DNA from: Hylemonella sp.
GTDB lineage: Bacteria > Pseudomonadota > Gammaproteobacteria > Burkholderiales > Burkholderiaceae_C
Direction: 5' to 3'
NCBI GenBank assembly: GCA_030680575.1
Contig: JAUXVI010000046.1
Coordinates: forward strand, 1-64,000
Length of the DNA stretch: 64,000 nucleotides
Shown: positions 8,811 through 17,828 of the stretch, in pieces
Numbering within the stretch: the stretch's first letter is position 1
Layout: each line of letters begins with the position of its first letter
The notes under the pieces: generated by a model
What the model saw: only the letters and a program-made list of their open reading frames with translations
Told to the model about the DNA's origin: nothing
Database searches by the model: none
Program-made: the position numbers and the translations under genes

Positions 8811-9302
8811 CTATTTCCAGCAGCGCTCAGTCTGCGTACCGGTACAGGTTCGCCGGCCTTGCGTATCAATTGCCATGGACGTGATCTGCGGGTCGGCAAA
8901 GACCCCGGCCTGCGGTTCAGCAAATACTTCAATGCAGTCCCGTTTTGTCGGGGTCACACCACCGACGGCCTGACAGAGGCGGGCGCCAAGCAGATGACTG
9001 CTTTGAGCTTGCGAGCCATTCGGCGATGAAATCGCTTTGAATGGCAAGGCGCCCGGGGTGCCTGCGCTGAAGGTTTCATAGGTATTCATTTGGGTCAGGT
9101 AGCGCTCTTGCTGTTGCAGTAGGTTCATCAGCGCAGCTCGTGCTTCGGCACGTTTGCCTTTTCTCACTGAATCCGTGTAGGCCGGATAGGCAACGGCGGC
9201 TAGGATGCCAATGATGGCCACAGTGATCATGAGTTCGATCAGCGTGAAACCGGCAAGGTGGCGCCGCGCCATGGGTCGGGAAATAAATGACAGACGGTTC
9301 AT
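8811..9302 (-). CDS. pilE: Type IV minor pilin PilE
   Basis: A 163-residue prepilin: leader MNRLSFISRPMARRHLAG, then FTLIELMITVAIIGILAAVA with the Glu at +5, followed by YPAYTDSVRKGKRAEARAAL, the PilE-type helix extension. Four cysteines occur in the C-terminal globular region, including ERCWK at the end. PilE here is a minor or priming pilin linked to pilY1, not the major pilin. A GAGG ribosome site sits about 8 bases before the chosen ATG; a start at residue 11 (MARRHLAG) is also possible. Confidence 0.85.
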   Translation of the reverse strand: MNRLSFISRPMARRHLAGFTLIELMITVAIIGILAAVAYPAYTDSVRKGKRAEARAALMNLLQQQERYLTQMNTYETFSAGTPGALPFKAISSPNGSQAQSSHLLGARLCQAVGGVTPTKRDCIEVFAEPQAGVFADPQITSMAIDTQGRRTCTGTQTERCWK

Positions 9303-9315
9303 GATCCAGCCTCAG

Positions 9316-12300
9316 CTATTGGTTCTTGATCTCACGGTAGTTGCTGATTTGACGCCAACTCAGTCGTCCAACCTGTTCGTTATAGGTCAGTCCGCCGCCT
9401 CCTGTTGCTGCGACTTTCAAGCCTTTCGAGCCCTGCGTGATGATCGCGATGCGTCGTGTAGCGGCCCTTTGACCAGTGGTGTCGCTTGGGGTCAGCGAGG
9501 CGTTGCCGATCTCAAGAACCAGGGGGGCCGCCAAAATGCCCACCTGCGAAAGTTCGGAAACGCCGTTGCCAGTCAACGCATTGAGTGCATAGAACCTTCC
9601 TCCTCCTTCGCCACATGAACCCTGCGTGGGAAACAAAGAGCCGAAAAAGAGCTGGCCAAACTCTGAGGTGATATCACTGATCTGGCGCTCGGCGATGGTT
9701 TTGTCGAAATCGATGAACCAGCCCATGCGTAGAGAGGAGGTGCCTGTTGCCGGCGGCATGCCGTAGACAAAGTTGGAAACCGAGACGGCTCCGCTCGCCG
9801 ATATGCTGCCTTGTTGCAATTGACTGCGCCCGCTGATGGCCTGTCCATTGTCGAACAGGGTATAGAAGGATGCACCTGTGCTCATCGGGACGGTGGTGTC
9901 TGATGTTTCCAGGTATTTGCCGGTGCCGAAGGAAACCAGCTTGCTGTCGTGAAACGCATTGACGACCACAGGTTCCCCGGTGATGGGTTGCAAGGCGCCG
10001 GTGCTGTCTTTGGCGATGAAAATGGTATTGCTGGTTCCTGTTCTGGCGTTGAATTTTGTCAGATTGGTCGAAGCATTTGTGGTCAGGTTGCTTGTTCCCA
10101 GCAGCGTGAAGTCGAGTTTCCAGACATTGCCTTGCATGTCACCGGTATAAAGGGTGTCGACAGCGCCGGTAAGGAAGTTTTTGACGGTGGTGAATCCGAC
10201 CAGACCTTTGGCCATTGCCGTACTGGTTTGGGGAATCTCAATGCGCCAGAAATTGACGCCTTCCGTCCATGGTGCCTCGGTTGGATAGTCGCTCGGTTTT
10301 CTTGACAGGTCAATGATGAACAAAGAGGGGTTGCCACTGGTGGAGGCGTACCCATCTGCTTTGTAATTGTTGACGCCACTGGCCACCACGGCATACCACT
10401 TGTATGAAGGGGTGCTGCCTGCATCAGTGGTCCGGAACTTCAATATCTGGGGCGTGCCAATCACGTTACCCATGGCGGAATGGTCGCGTTCTGTGAACTC
10501 CCAGAGCACATTGTCCTTGGTGAAGGTTTCGGGGTTGGTGACATCAAGGGCATAAACGCCCTGACCGCCGCCGCCAACGCCGGAAACGAGGACGGTTCGC
10601 CATTGGGTTCCCACATAGGCTTCGGCAACAGCCGGGGTTGCGTCATTGATACTGAAGTGCGTGTAGTCCTGGTCAGTAATCTGATTCAGCCTGCTGGCGA
10701 CGAATCCCGGGATGTAGGCGAACGCTTCCTGACCATTGGTGTCGTAAAAGGCGTGCAGCATGCCGTCGTTGGCATTGGCAAAGATCACGGGCTTTCGGTT
10801 TTTGTAGGTGTTGTAGAAGGTGCTGTAGTCGGTGCCTGGAATACTGCCAGACGGTTTGCCCATGTACACCAAGCCGCTGTTGACGATGTCCCCCATGACG
10901 ATATCGCGTGGGCGGAACGGGCCCAGTGGGGTGGATGGCTTGATTTCCTTGCGTCGGTCACCACGCAAGTAGTTCAGCCTGTCCGAGCCAAGGCTGTCAA
11001 CAACCGCCGGATTGCTGAATGGTTGGGTGTTCAGTGCGTCTTTGTGTGTCTGCGCCAGATCGGCCCAAACAAAAGGCGTAGGGGGCACAGTGGCTTGCTC
11101 GCCGATGGGGGATCCAATCACGATGTTTCTGTCGACACCGTTGTCCGCAAGTGTTCGGGTGGTCAGGACCTGACCGGCTTCCCAGGTCGGGGTGGTGCCA
11201 ATGATCAGGGAGAGGCCGTCGGCTGCAAGCGAGAGCGGGTATTTCAGCAAACGGCCGCTCCAGTAGTTAGCGACTGGGTTGAAACGGGCTTGGAACACCG
11301 CTGCGGCCTGACCGACGGTCAATCGTTGGGTTGAAATGGCGCCGCCGGCAATACTGCCAGTCTCTTCCACAACACGGGAAAATACCTCGGAAATGGAATC
11401 TAGGAATTTTTTGGCATCGCTGACCAGAAAGTAGTTTTGAGCGTCTCCGTCGGTACCTTGCCACAGCGTATTGGTTCCACTTGCATAGGGGTTACCGGTA
11501 TTGCCGGCTGCATGGTCATCGAAGCCGCCATACTTGGCTGCCAGGTAGAGCTGCCGCGTGCGGCGGAAATCAACGTTGTCGCTCGAACGGTTTTCGTTCA
11601 CATCGATGGAGTAGGTCTTGATGCGTCCTTTCGGCAGGTCGGTCCGAAAGCTCTGTGTGTTGGCCCAATAGGCCAGACCAGCCATGTAATAGGAGCCACC
11701 GGTCGCACCGGTATCCATGGTTGCTGCATTGACCAGGGTGGGGTAGAGCGTATTGCTGGAGAGGTTACCGGCAGTTTGGGTTCGTCCTTGGCTGTCGGTG
11801 TAGGTAATGACAGAGGTCGCTGTCGTCTTGCTTTCAAAACTGCCGACTAAGCTGGTCCAGAGCGGCACATTCAAGGCAGGGTTGGTTTCGGCACTGCGGG
11901 CGAAGTCGTTGTTGCTGGTGATGGTATTGCCGGGCAGCGAACGGTCGCTGTGCGTGAAAACATCGCCGATTGCCAAAATGCTGTTGCGCAAGCAGCCCCG
12001 GTCAGTTCCGCCTGTGGTGTCGGTAAAACCGGCAAACGGGTCAGTCCAAGTGCGGTAGGCAGGAAAGTTTTCCTGGATGGCCTTGTCCGTCGCGGTGACT
12101 CCCGTCAGGCCCGAAATCGCCTGTGATGTTGGCTGCTTGCCTTGCAGGTAGCGGACTGCCTCGTAATACAGTTCCCCGAGTGGGTCAAGGGTTTTGTACA
12201 CGCCAACTGCGTCGGGATTGAGTGTGCCGAATTTGTTCACGTACATGATGACGCCGCTGCGGGGATAACCTTGAGCGCCATAGGTGGTGTCGCCACTCTG

Positions 12301-13404
12301 CGGGTTGTCGATGAACACCCCCGTGTTGGCATCCCATTCGGTGCGAGCGTTGGCCGCTGTTTGCAGGTTGAAGCTACTGTCATAGCTCCTGGGGCCGAGG
12401 TATTTGAGTGGGGCGCGCAACACACCGCCGTAGCGAGAACGGCTGTTGTCCTGCAGATAGCCGAAAACAGAAACACGTAGATTGTCTGCATTCATTTGGA
12501 ATTGACCGACTGGCTTGTACTTGCCGTTCGGGTAGCGGAAGCACAGGCCTTTCCATTGCCGAGTGTCCGGGTCATAGGTCATGAGCCGGTTGGAGGCGCT
12601 GTTGGGGTCGCAAACCACATTGCGCACTTCGTAGTAGGTGATGCTGGTGGTCGGACCCACCAACTGTGTACTTTGGGCGTTAGCCACGCCAAACGGGTTG
12701 GTGCAGCCGCCAGTTGTGTCCTTCGCTTTCGCGAAATAAACCCGGTCGCGACAGTTGTAGATATACATGTCGTTCGTGCCGACCTTGTTGGCAACGGAGG
12801 TTTCGATCATTTCCGCAACCAGCGCATTGGGCAGCACCTTTTCTGAGAAATAGGAGCTGCTTCGATAGAAGTCGTCGGGTAGCCAGGCGCGCTCGACAAT
12901 GGTCAGGCCGCTGCCAGTGCTCTCGTCAGTGGTGCGGTTGCCACCAGTGAGGCCGTAACGCATGATATCGATGGCCGAAGAGGTGGCCCAGTTCAGGAAG
13001 TTGCCGTTGAAGCCGCCGCCGCCGCAACTGCCACTGGCGTTGGCAGCACCAGACCAATCGAAATAGGCCCCCTTGCTCCCGCTGCCAGGAACGTGCCTGT
13101 AACAGCTCTTCGAGTCGAAATACCCCACGTATTCCTTGGTCTTGTCAAAAGTGTCTCGGTAAGTCTGTCCCACGGTTGGGAATTCGACTGACAGTGCCAG
13201 CGTCAGGTTGCCTTTGGTCTTGGCGCCGTTCATATACAGCGGCTCAGCCGGTAAGAGCACTTCCGGCGGAAGTGTGACCTGACTGATCACCACACCAACG
13301 GTCAGCACCGACAAGGTTGCCACCGCGCCCAGACGCCAGCCCCATTTCTTCAATGACTTGGCGCTTGAAACCGCAGACTGGATCTTGAAGTACATCGTCA
13401 TCAC
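9316..13404 (-). CDS. pilY1: PilY1-type tip adhesin / PilC beta-propeller protein
   Basis: PilY1 is a large secreted protein at the pilus tip, needed for pilus extension, adhesion and mechanosensing. The 1362-residue product has an N-terminal signal/anchor (about 18-45), a long N-terminal region containing a von-Willebrand-like part and cysteine pairs, and the C-terminal beta-propeller (about 780-1300, with PVIFANANDGMLHAF, VSGVGGGGQGVYALDV, TLYTGDMQGNVWKLD). The Asp/Asn-rich calcium loop usually just before the last motif is replaced by VKNFLTGAVD. The start is a GTG at 13404 overlapping the pilX stop (GTGA), with ATG alternatives at 13401 and 13395. Confidence 0.88.
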   Translation of the reverse strand: MMTMYFKIQSAVSSAKSLKKWGWRLGAVATLSVLTVGVVISQVTLPPEVLLPAEPLYMNGAKTKGNLTLALSVEFPTVGQTYRDTFDKTKEYVGYFDSKSCYRHVPGSGSKGAYFDWSGAANASGSCGGGGFNGNFLNWATSSAIDIMRYGLTGGNRTTDESTGSGLTIVERAWLPDDFYRSSSYFSEKVLPNALVAEMIETSVANKVGTNDMYIYNCRDRVYFAKAKDTTGGCTNPFGVANAQSTQLVGPTTSITYYEVRNVVCDPNSASNRLMTYDPDTRQWKGLCFRYPNGKYKPVGQFQMNADNLRVSVFGYLQDNSRSRYGGVLRAPLKYLGPRSYDSSFNLQTAANARTEWDANTGVFIDNPQSGDTTYGAQGYPRSGVIMYVNKFGTLNPDAVGVYKTLDPLGELYYEAVRYLQGKQPTSQAISGLTGVTATDKAIQENFPAYRTWTDPFAGFTDTTGGTDRGCLRNSILAIGDVFTHSDRSLPGNTITSNNDFARSAETNPALNVPLWTSLVGSFESKTTATSVITYTDSQGRTQTAGNLSSNTLYPTLVNAATMDTGATGGSYYMAGLAYWANTQSFRTDLPKGRIKTYSIDVNENRSSDNVDFRRTRQLYLAAKYGGFDDHAAGNTGNPYASGTNTLWQGTDGDAQNYFLVSDAKKFLDSISEVFSRVVEETGSIAGGAISTQRLTVGQAAAVFQARFNPVANYWSGRLLKYPLSLAADGLSLIIGTTPTWEAGQVLTTRTLADNGVDRNIVIGSPIGEQATVPPTPFVWADLAQTHKDALNTQPFSNPAVVDSLGSDRLNYLRGDRRKEIKPSTPLGPFRPRDIVMGDIVNSGLVYMGKPSGSIPGTDYSTFYNTYKNRKPVIFANANDGMLHAFYDTNGQEAFAYIPGFVASRLNQITDQDYTHFSINDATPAVAEAYVGTQWRTVLVSGVGGGGQGVYALDVTNPETFTKDNVLWEFTERDHSAMGNVIGTPQILKFRTTDAGSTPSYKWYAVVASGVNNYKADGYASTSGNPSLFIIDLSRKPSDYPTEAPWTEGVNFWRIEIPQTSTAMAKGLVGFTTVKNFLTGAVDTLYTGDMQGNVWKLDFTLLGTSNLTTNASTNLTKFNARTGTSNTIFIAKDSTGALQPITGEPVVVNAFHDSKLVSFGTGKYLETSDTTVPMSTGASFYTLFDNGQAISGRSQLQQGSISASGAVSVSNFVYGMPPATGTSSLRMGWFIDFDKTIAERQISDITSEFGQLFFGSLFPTQGSCGEGGGRFYALNALTGNGVSELSQVGILAAPLVLEIGNASLTPSDTTGQRAATRRIAIITQGSKGLKVAATGGGGLTYNEQVGRLSWRQISNYREIKNQ

Positions 13405-14027
13405 TCTTTTCTAAAGATCATTTGCAGGACGACCTGGGTTTCCTTGCGTGGGCCAAAACCCATGGCGGTGACGCGGAACAAGGTTTTGGGTGTGCTGGCG
13501 CTGCGCCCGCCGGCCGTGTCCGGAATCGCTTCGATGATGTAGCGGGGAGGTGTCTCAGGGCGTACGCCGGTACTTCCAGTAGCGAATGTGCGACCGGTGA
13601 AGTCGCCGAATTTGACCGTCTTGGCGCTGGTGGACTCGTCGGTGAAGTCGACGGTGTACCAGACGGGTTTTTGTCCGGCTGCCGCAGGCATGCACAAGCC
13701 CCGCGCAGTGCCAGTGCCGCAACCATCGACAAACCCAAGCCCGCTGGAGGCACTGAAAGTCGAGACACGTTGACTGGCTGACGCATTTGGGCCACGGATG
13801 TCGAACTCTGCGTCCAGCAATGCAGCTTCGGCCGCCTGGAATGCAATCTGCGTATCCCGATCAAACCGGGTAGCACGTTCGGACATCAGCACGATTTGGC
13901 TGGCTCCGATCCCCAGGACTGTCACCACAACGAGCAGGATCAGCGTGGTGATGAGCGAGAACCCGCGCTGCCCATGTGCAACGTTCAACGAAGGACCGGC
14001 GGGAGGGGCTGTGAGGCGTTGTTTCAT
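13401..14027 (-). CDS. pilX: Minor pilin PilX
   Basis: I start at ATG 14027 (MKQRLTAPPAGPSLNVAHGQ), which overlaps the pilW stop as ATGA and gives 208 residues; the longer frame upstream is a shadow over pilW. The prepilin motif is RGFSLITTLILLVVVTVLGI. It lacks the usual Glu at +5 (T in its place), which fits PilX/GspK-like tip pilins that start the assembly complex. A PilX-type C-terminal region (YIIEAIPD, LFRVTAMGFGPRKETQVVLQ) follows. It lies between pilW and pilY1 as in other PilVWXY1 clusters. Confidence 0.85.
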   Translation of the reverse strand: MKQRLTAPPAGPSLNVAHGQRGFSLITTLILLVVVTVLGIGASQIVLMSERATRFDRDTQIAFQAAEAALLDAEFDIRGPNASASQRVSTFSASSGLGFVDGCGTGTARGLCMPAAAGQKPVWYTVDFTDESTSAKTVKFGDFTGRTFATGSTGVRPETPPRYIIEAIPDTAGGRSASTPKTLFRVTAMGFGPRKETQVVLQMIFRKE

Positions 14028-15046
14028 CTGAGCGAGAGATCGTTGCGCAGGTGCACGGTGAATGCGGTTTGCACTCGCAGGCGTCCGTCTGCGGCGACGG
14101 CCAAGCTGCTGCCAGTGTCGTCGGCAGTGACGTACATGCTGCCCAAGGGGGTGTAGGTGGCGGCGATGGCTTGTGGCGCAGAACCAGTCGTCCCGCGAAT
14201 GACCAAGCCTACCCGCACGGCGCGCACCCGGCGCCAGTTTTCGCGAGTGGCGGCCGTATTGCCCGCTACCGTCAGTTGATCGGCTCGCAGCCATCGCTCC
14301 GCAACCGTGTCTCCTGCCGCGCCAGGGGCGGTTGCCGGGGTTACGTTGTCCGTGCCGAACAGCAACTGAAACGATTCAACGCCCTCGACCATTGGCGCTG
14401 GCGAGGTCCAGCTGCCAGTTTTGAAATTGTAGTAGGAGCAAGACAGTGCCGGTTCACCATTGCTTCCCCGTGTAACGTGGAGCATGCTCAATGCGCGGTC
14501 GTTGAGATCGCCGCCAGTGAGTCCTGCTTCGCCTTGCCCCATGCAGTTAATCATGGTGTTATCGGGATTAGCTGCGTTGGTGGGCGAATTCACGCCTTGG
14601 AACCGGACCGCCAGAATGTCACTGCCGTTTTTGCAGGAGGTGTCATTGACAGAGCAGGCACCCGGCCGGTTGCCATCGGTGATCTTGGTGCCGGTACTCA
14701 GCAGAAGGTCGTCAGGTTGCTTGTAGATAGCATTGTTCCAGCCATAGACATCGGGCTCAGGATCGTTGCCAAGAAACTGGGCCGCTGAGCGCAAGGAAAT
14801 GCTGCTGGCTCCGTAATCTTGAAAACCAGCCTGGAGGATGAGACGGGAGATCAGTTCTACGGCGAAACGCTCTCGGTCGCGCAGCTCGGTGGTCGCGTCT
14901 ACGCTGCGAAATCCTTGTTGACTCATCAGAAGTGATGATGTCGCCACCAGCACAACCAGCAGGCCCATGCTGAGCGCGACTAGCAGTTCGACCAGGGTCA
15001 GACCGTGTTGGTTTCGAGCGAAAAAGGCAAGGTGGGGCTGTCTCAT
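14024..15046 (-). CDS. pilW: Minor pilin PilW
   Basis: A 340-residue prepilin. The leader ends ARNQHG and is followed by LTLVELLVALSMGLLVVLVA, with Glu at +5. The C-terminal domain is typical of PilW (DRERFAVELISRLILQAG, GSDILAVRF, RAVRVGLVIRG). It joins PilV and PilX in the minor-pilin priming complex. ATGA overlaps on both sides (pilV stop 15043-15046, pilX start 14024-14027) show a tightly coupled operon. Confidence 0.87.
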   Translation of the reverse strand: MRQPHLAFFARNQHGLTLVELLVALSMGLLVVLVATSSLLMSQQGFRSVDATTELRDRERFAVELISRLILQAGFQDYGASSISLRSAAQFLGNDPEPDVYGWNNAIYKQPDDLLLSTGTKITDGNRPGACSVNDTSCKNGSDILAVRFQGVNSPTNAANPDNTMINCMGQGEAGLTGGDLNDRALSMLHVTRGSNGEPALSCSYYNFKTGSWTSPAPMVEGVESFQLLFGTDNVTPATAPGAAGDTVAERWLRADQLTVAGNTAATRENWRRVRAVRVGLVIRGTTGSAPQAIAATYTPLGSMYVTADDTGSSLAVAADGRLRVQTAFTVHLRNDLSLR

Positions 15047-15663
15047 TGAGAGCTTCCGGCTGTGAGCGGAACCACGATGACGGGCAGACCACTGTTCCCA
15101 GCAAATTCAAGTGTTCCAGCAGTATTGCTTCGGGTCCAGCTCATTTTGAGGACTGCAATGTCACCGTTGTCAGTGCAGTTCCAACGCGGCTTGCCGGCAG
15201 CATCGAAAGGGTCTTGGTCGTAACAGACCTTGACTCGGGGTGTGGGGAGTGCATCTTTCACGCGTGTCTGCCATTCCGCCACATCCCAAGTTGCCGCGTC
15301 CTTGACGATAGGGCAGCCGGTGATGAAACAGTTGACCGCAGGCGCTGTGATGGCGGTGGTGCTTGCCAGTGTTATATCGAAAAGATAGGGGTTGTCCGCG
15401 GCGGTGGTCTTGATGGCCGTTGTGTGATTGCCTCGCATTCTTTCGGCAAGTTCGCGTGCAAAGTTGGTTGCCGTTGCCTGGTTGCGTGCCTCCTTGTTGG
15501 CTTGCATGGCTGAAACTTGCATGCCCACAGCCCCTAAAACGCCGAAGCTCAGGATGACAATCGAAATCAGTACTTCCAGAATGGAAAATCCAGCTTCTCT
15601 TCGCAGCGATAAGCAAGGCGAAGACGGCATCTTCAGGGCTGGGACCGGCAAGTAGGCTTCCAT
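15043..15663 (-). CDS. pilV: Minor pilin PilV
   Basis: A 206-residue prepilin with leader ending RREAG and the helix FSILEVLISIVILSFGVLGA, followed by VGMQVSAMQANKEARNQATA, characteristic of PilV. It is the first gene of the pilV-pilW-pilX-pilY1-pilE-fimT operon. The start at 15663 lacks a strong ribosome site; an in-frame ATG at 15630 (MPSSPCLSLRREAG) is an alternative. The 114 bases upstream, to the end of nrdR, contain the likely operon promoter, but I could not identify one with confidence. Confidence 0.86.
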   Translation of the reverse strand: MEAYLPVPALKMPSSPCLSLRREAGFSILEVLISIVILSFGVLGAVGMQVSAMQANKEARNQATATNFARELAERMRGNHTTAIKTTAADNPYLFDITLASTTAITAPAVNCFITGCPIVKDAATWDVAEWQTRVKDALPTPRVKVCYDQDPFDAAGKPRWNCTDNGDIAVLKMSWTRSNTAGTLEFAGNSGLPVIVVPLTAGSSQ

Positions 15664-15777
15664 GCACTGAGTCTAAAAAAACACAGGCTAAACATCAACG
15701 CGTTTGCTGACCGCGTATCAGTCAGGATCAACCGGCTGTCTTATTCCAGGATAACGAGCAGCTTTGGGCGGTATGGG

Positions 15778-16227
15778 TCAACGCCGGACTTCGTCCACCA
15801 GCATCTTGAACTCGTCGATGTCCTCAAAGCTGCGGTAGACGCTGGCAAAGCGGACATAGGCCACCTTGTCGAGCTTCTTCAGCTCGCGCATCACCAGCTC
15901 GCCGATGCGGGTGGAGGGAACTTCACGCAGACCGAGGTTGAGCAGTTTTTCCTCGATGCGTTCGATGGCGCTGTCGATCTGCTCGGTGCTGACCGGGCGC
16001 TTGCGCAGTGCCAGGTTCATGGAGGCCTGCAACTTGGCGCGTTCATATTCGATGCGCCGGCCGTCCTTCTTGACGATGGACGGGAAGTTCACATCCGGGC
16101 GCTCGTAGGTCGTGAAGCGTTTGTCGCAGGCGCCGCACTGGCGGCGCCTGCGGATGAAATCCCCGTCTTCGGAGATCCGGGTTTCGACCACCTGGGTCTC
16201 GGAATGACCGCAGAACGGACACTTCAT
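15778..16227 (-). CDS. nrdR: Transcriptional repressor NrdR
   Basis: NrdR is a nucleotide-sensing repressor of ribonucleotide reductase operons. I start at ATG 16227, giving 149 residues, the family's usual length; the open frame further upstream is non-coding spacer. The N-terminal zinc ribbon ([17 protein letters not shown] ... [13 protein letters not shown]) is complete, with four cysteines. The ATP-cone domain follows ([20 protein letters not shown] through [24 protein letters not shown]). It lies downstream of glyA on the same strand, an arrangement common in betaproteobacteria. Confidence 0.95.
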   Translation of the reverse strand: MKCPFCGHSETQVVETRISEDGDFIRRRRQCGACDKRFTTYERPDVNFPSIVKKDGRRIEYERAKLQASMNLALRKRPVSTEQIDSAIERIEEKLLNLGLREVPSTRIGELVMRELKKLDKVAYVRFASVYRSFEDIDEFKMLVDEVRR

Positions 16228-16308
16228 GGCTTGCAGCCCTGGTATGTGAAAGCCCGGGCCTGATCGCGGGCACCCGTGGAACCGGCTTTGCCGGGCCGCT
16301 GGGTGCGT

Positions 16309-16342
16309 CCCCCCTGCCACCGAAGGGTGGCGTTCAGGGGGG
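16309..16342. repeat. GC-rich palindrome between glyA and nrdR
   Basis: CCCCCCTG at 16309-16316 pairs with CAGGGGGG at 16335-16342, and CCACC/GGTGG pairs inside, around a GAAG tetraloop. It is followed by a spacer containing AAGGCGCGCAGCGCC, of a style seen again before livH. It has no T-run. I read it as a dispersed intergenic palindrome rather than a terminator, though it could stabilise the glyA 3' end. Confidence 0.5.
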
Positions 16343-16369
16343 AAGGCGCGCAGCGCCTCAGGGGGGTGT

Positions 16370-17614
16370 TCACTTGTACACCGGGAAGCGCGCCGTCAGT
16401 GCATTGACCTTGGCACGTACCGCGGCAATGTTGGCCTCGTCGCGCGGATTGTCGAGCACGTCGGCAATCAGGTTGGCGGTGGCACGGGCTTCCTCGTCCT
16501 TGAAGCCGCGGGTGGTCATGGCCGGGGTGCCGATGCGCACGCCGCTGGTGACCATCGGCTTTTCCGGGTCGTTCGGGATGGCGTTCTTGTTGATGGTCAT
16601 GTGGGCGGCGCCCAGCACGGCCTCGGCTTCCTTGCCGGTGATGCCCTTGGAGCGCAGGTCCACCAGCATCACGTGGCTTTGTGTGCCGCCGCTGACGATG
16701 CGCAAGCCGCGCTGGGTCAGCGTCTCGGCCACGATTTGGGCGTTCTTCACCACCTGCTGCTGGTAGGTCTTGAACTCGGGTGCCATGGCTTCCTTGAAAG
16801 CCACGGCTTTGGCCGCGATCACGTGCATCAGCGGGCCGCCTTGCAGGCCAGGGAAAATGGCGCTGTTGATGGCCTTTTCATGCTCGGACTTCATCAAGAT
16901 GATGCCGCCGCGCGGGCCGCGCAGGCTCTTGTGGGTGGTGGAGGTCACCACGTCGGCGAACGGCACCGGGTTGGGGTAGACGCCAGCGGCGATCAGGCCG
17001 GCGTAGTGGGCCATGTCCACCATGAAGATGGCACCCACGTCCTTGGCCACCTTGGCAAAGCGGGCGAAATCGATCTGCAGGCTGTAGGCGGAGGCGCCGG
17101 CGATGATCAGCTTAGGCTTGGTCTCGTGCGCCTTCTTCTCCATGGCGTCATAGTCGATCTCTTCCTTGGCATTCAGACCGTAGGAGACGACGTTGAACCA
17201 CTTGCCGCTCATGTTCAGGGCCATGCCGTGGGTCAGGTGGCCGCCTTCGGCCAGGCTCATGCCCATGATGGTGTCGCCCGGCTTCAGGAAAGCCAGGAAA
17301 ACCGCCTCGTTGGCGGAGGCGCCGCAGTGCGGCTGCACATTGGCGGCCTCCGCACCGAAGATGGCCTTGACGCGGTCAATGGCCAGCTGCTCGGCCACGT
17401 CCACATACTCGCAACCGCCGTAATAGCGCTTGCCGGGATAGCCTTCGGCGTACTTGTTGGTGAGCTGCGAGCCTTGGGCGGCCATGACCGCGGGCGAGGC
17501 GTAGTTTTCGCTGGCAATCAGCTCGATGTGGTGTTCCTGGCGGGCATTTTCGGCCTGGATGGCGGCCCAGAGTTCGGGGTCGGTTTGTTCGACGAGGATG
17601 TTTCGGTTGTACAT
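16370..17614 (-). CDS. glyA: Serine hydroxymethyltransferase
   Basis: GlyA interconverts serine and glycine while charging tetrahydrofolate, supplying one-carbon units for purines, thymidylate and methionine. The start at ATG 17614 ([20 protein letters not shown]) gives 414 residues, the usual length; the longer frame runs into the riboswitch leader. Family marks are [45 protein letters not shown] and the PLP lysine in [14 protein letters not shown]. Expression is probably controlled by the ZTP riboswitch just upstream. nrdR follows downstream. Confidence 0.96.
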   Translation of the reverse strand: MYNRNILVEQTDPELWAAIQAENARQEHHIELIASENYASPAVMAAQGSQLTNKYAEGYPGKRYYGGCEYVDVAEQLAIDRVKAIFGAEAANVQPHCGASANEAVFLAFLKPGDTIMGMSLAEGGHLTHGMALNMSGKWFNVVSYGLNAKEEIDYDAMEKKAHETKPKLIIAGASAYSLQIDFARFAKVAKDVGAIFMVDMAHYAGLIAAGVYPNPVPFADVVTSTTHKSLRGPRGGIILMKSEHEKAINSAIFPGLQGGPLMHVIAAKAVAFKEAMAPEFKTYQQQVVKNAQIVAETLTQRGLRIVSGGTQSHVMLVDLRSKGITGKEAEAVLGAAHMTINKNAIPNDPEKPMVTSGVRIGTPAMTTRGFKDEEARATANLIADVLDNPRDEANIAAVRAKVNALTARFPVYK

Positions 17615-17636
17615 GGCAGTCGGATAAAACGCTGGT

Positions 17637-17653
17637 CCCCCGTCAAGCGGGGG
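17637..17653 (-). promoter_or_regulatory. Expression-platform hairpin of the glyA riboswitch
   Basis: A 6-bp perfect stem (CCCCCG at 17637-17642 with CGGGGG at 17648-17653) follows the aptamer directly. Four T residues occur about seven bases after it on the minus strand. It could be a weak intrinsic terminator or a stem that controls access to the glyA start. Its first arm touches the 3' end of the aptamer, as expected for a switching helix. The mechanism is inferred. Confidence 0.5.
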
Positions 17654-17777
17654 CTGCCCAGGCGAACGGCTGAACACAGAAACCGTGGAGGTTCTGCGGC
17701 ACGCTCCCTTGTGGTGTCCCACGTCAGCGCTGCCAACCCCGGGAGGGTGGCGCGCCTATCGCCAGTCGCGTGCCCCT
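17652..17777 (-). promoter_or_regulatory. ZTP (pfl) riboswitch upstream of glyA
   Basis: Read on the minus strand, the leader contains the conserved blocks of the pfl/ZTP aptamer in the correct order: GCGACTGGCGATA near the 5' end, then GTGGGACACCACAAGGGAGCG, and finally CGCCTGGGCA at the 3' end. The last is the most diagnostic element, part of the pseudoknot and ligand pocket. ZTP/ZMP accumulate when 10-formyl-tetrahydrofolate is short, and the riboswitch then turns on one-carbon and purine genes such as glyA. The coordinates are approximate. The gene context (directly before glyA, about 40 bases from its ATG) strongly supports the call. Confidence 0.92.
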
Positions 17778-17828
17778 CAAGTGTAGCTGACGGGCGGGGC
17801 TGACGCTGGCAGCCGCCCCTGCAAAGCT

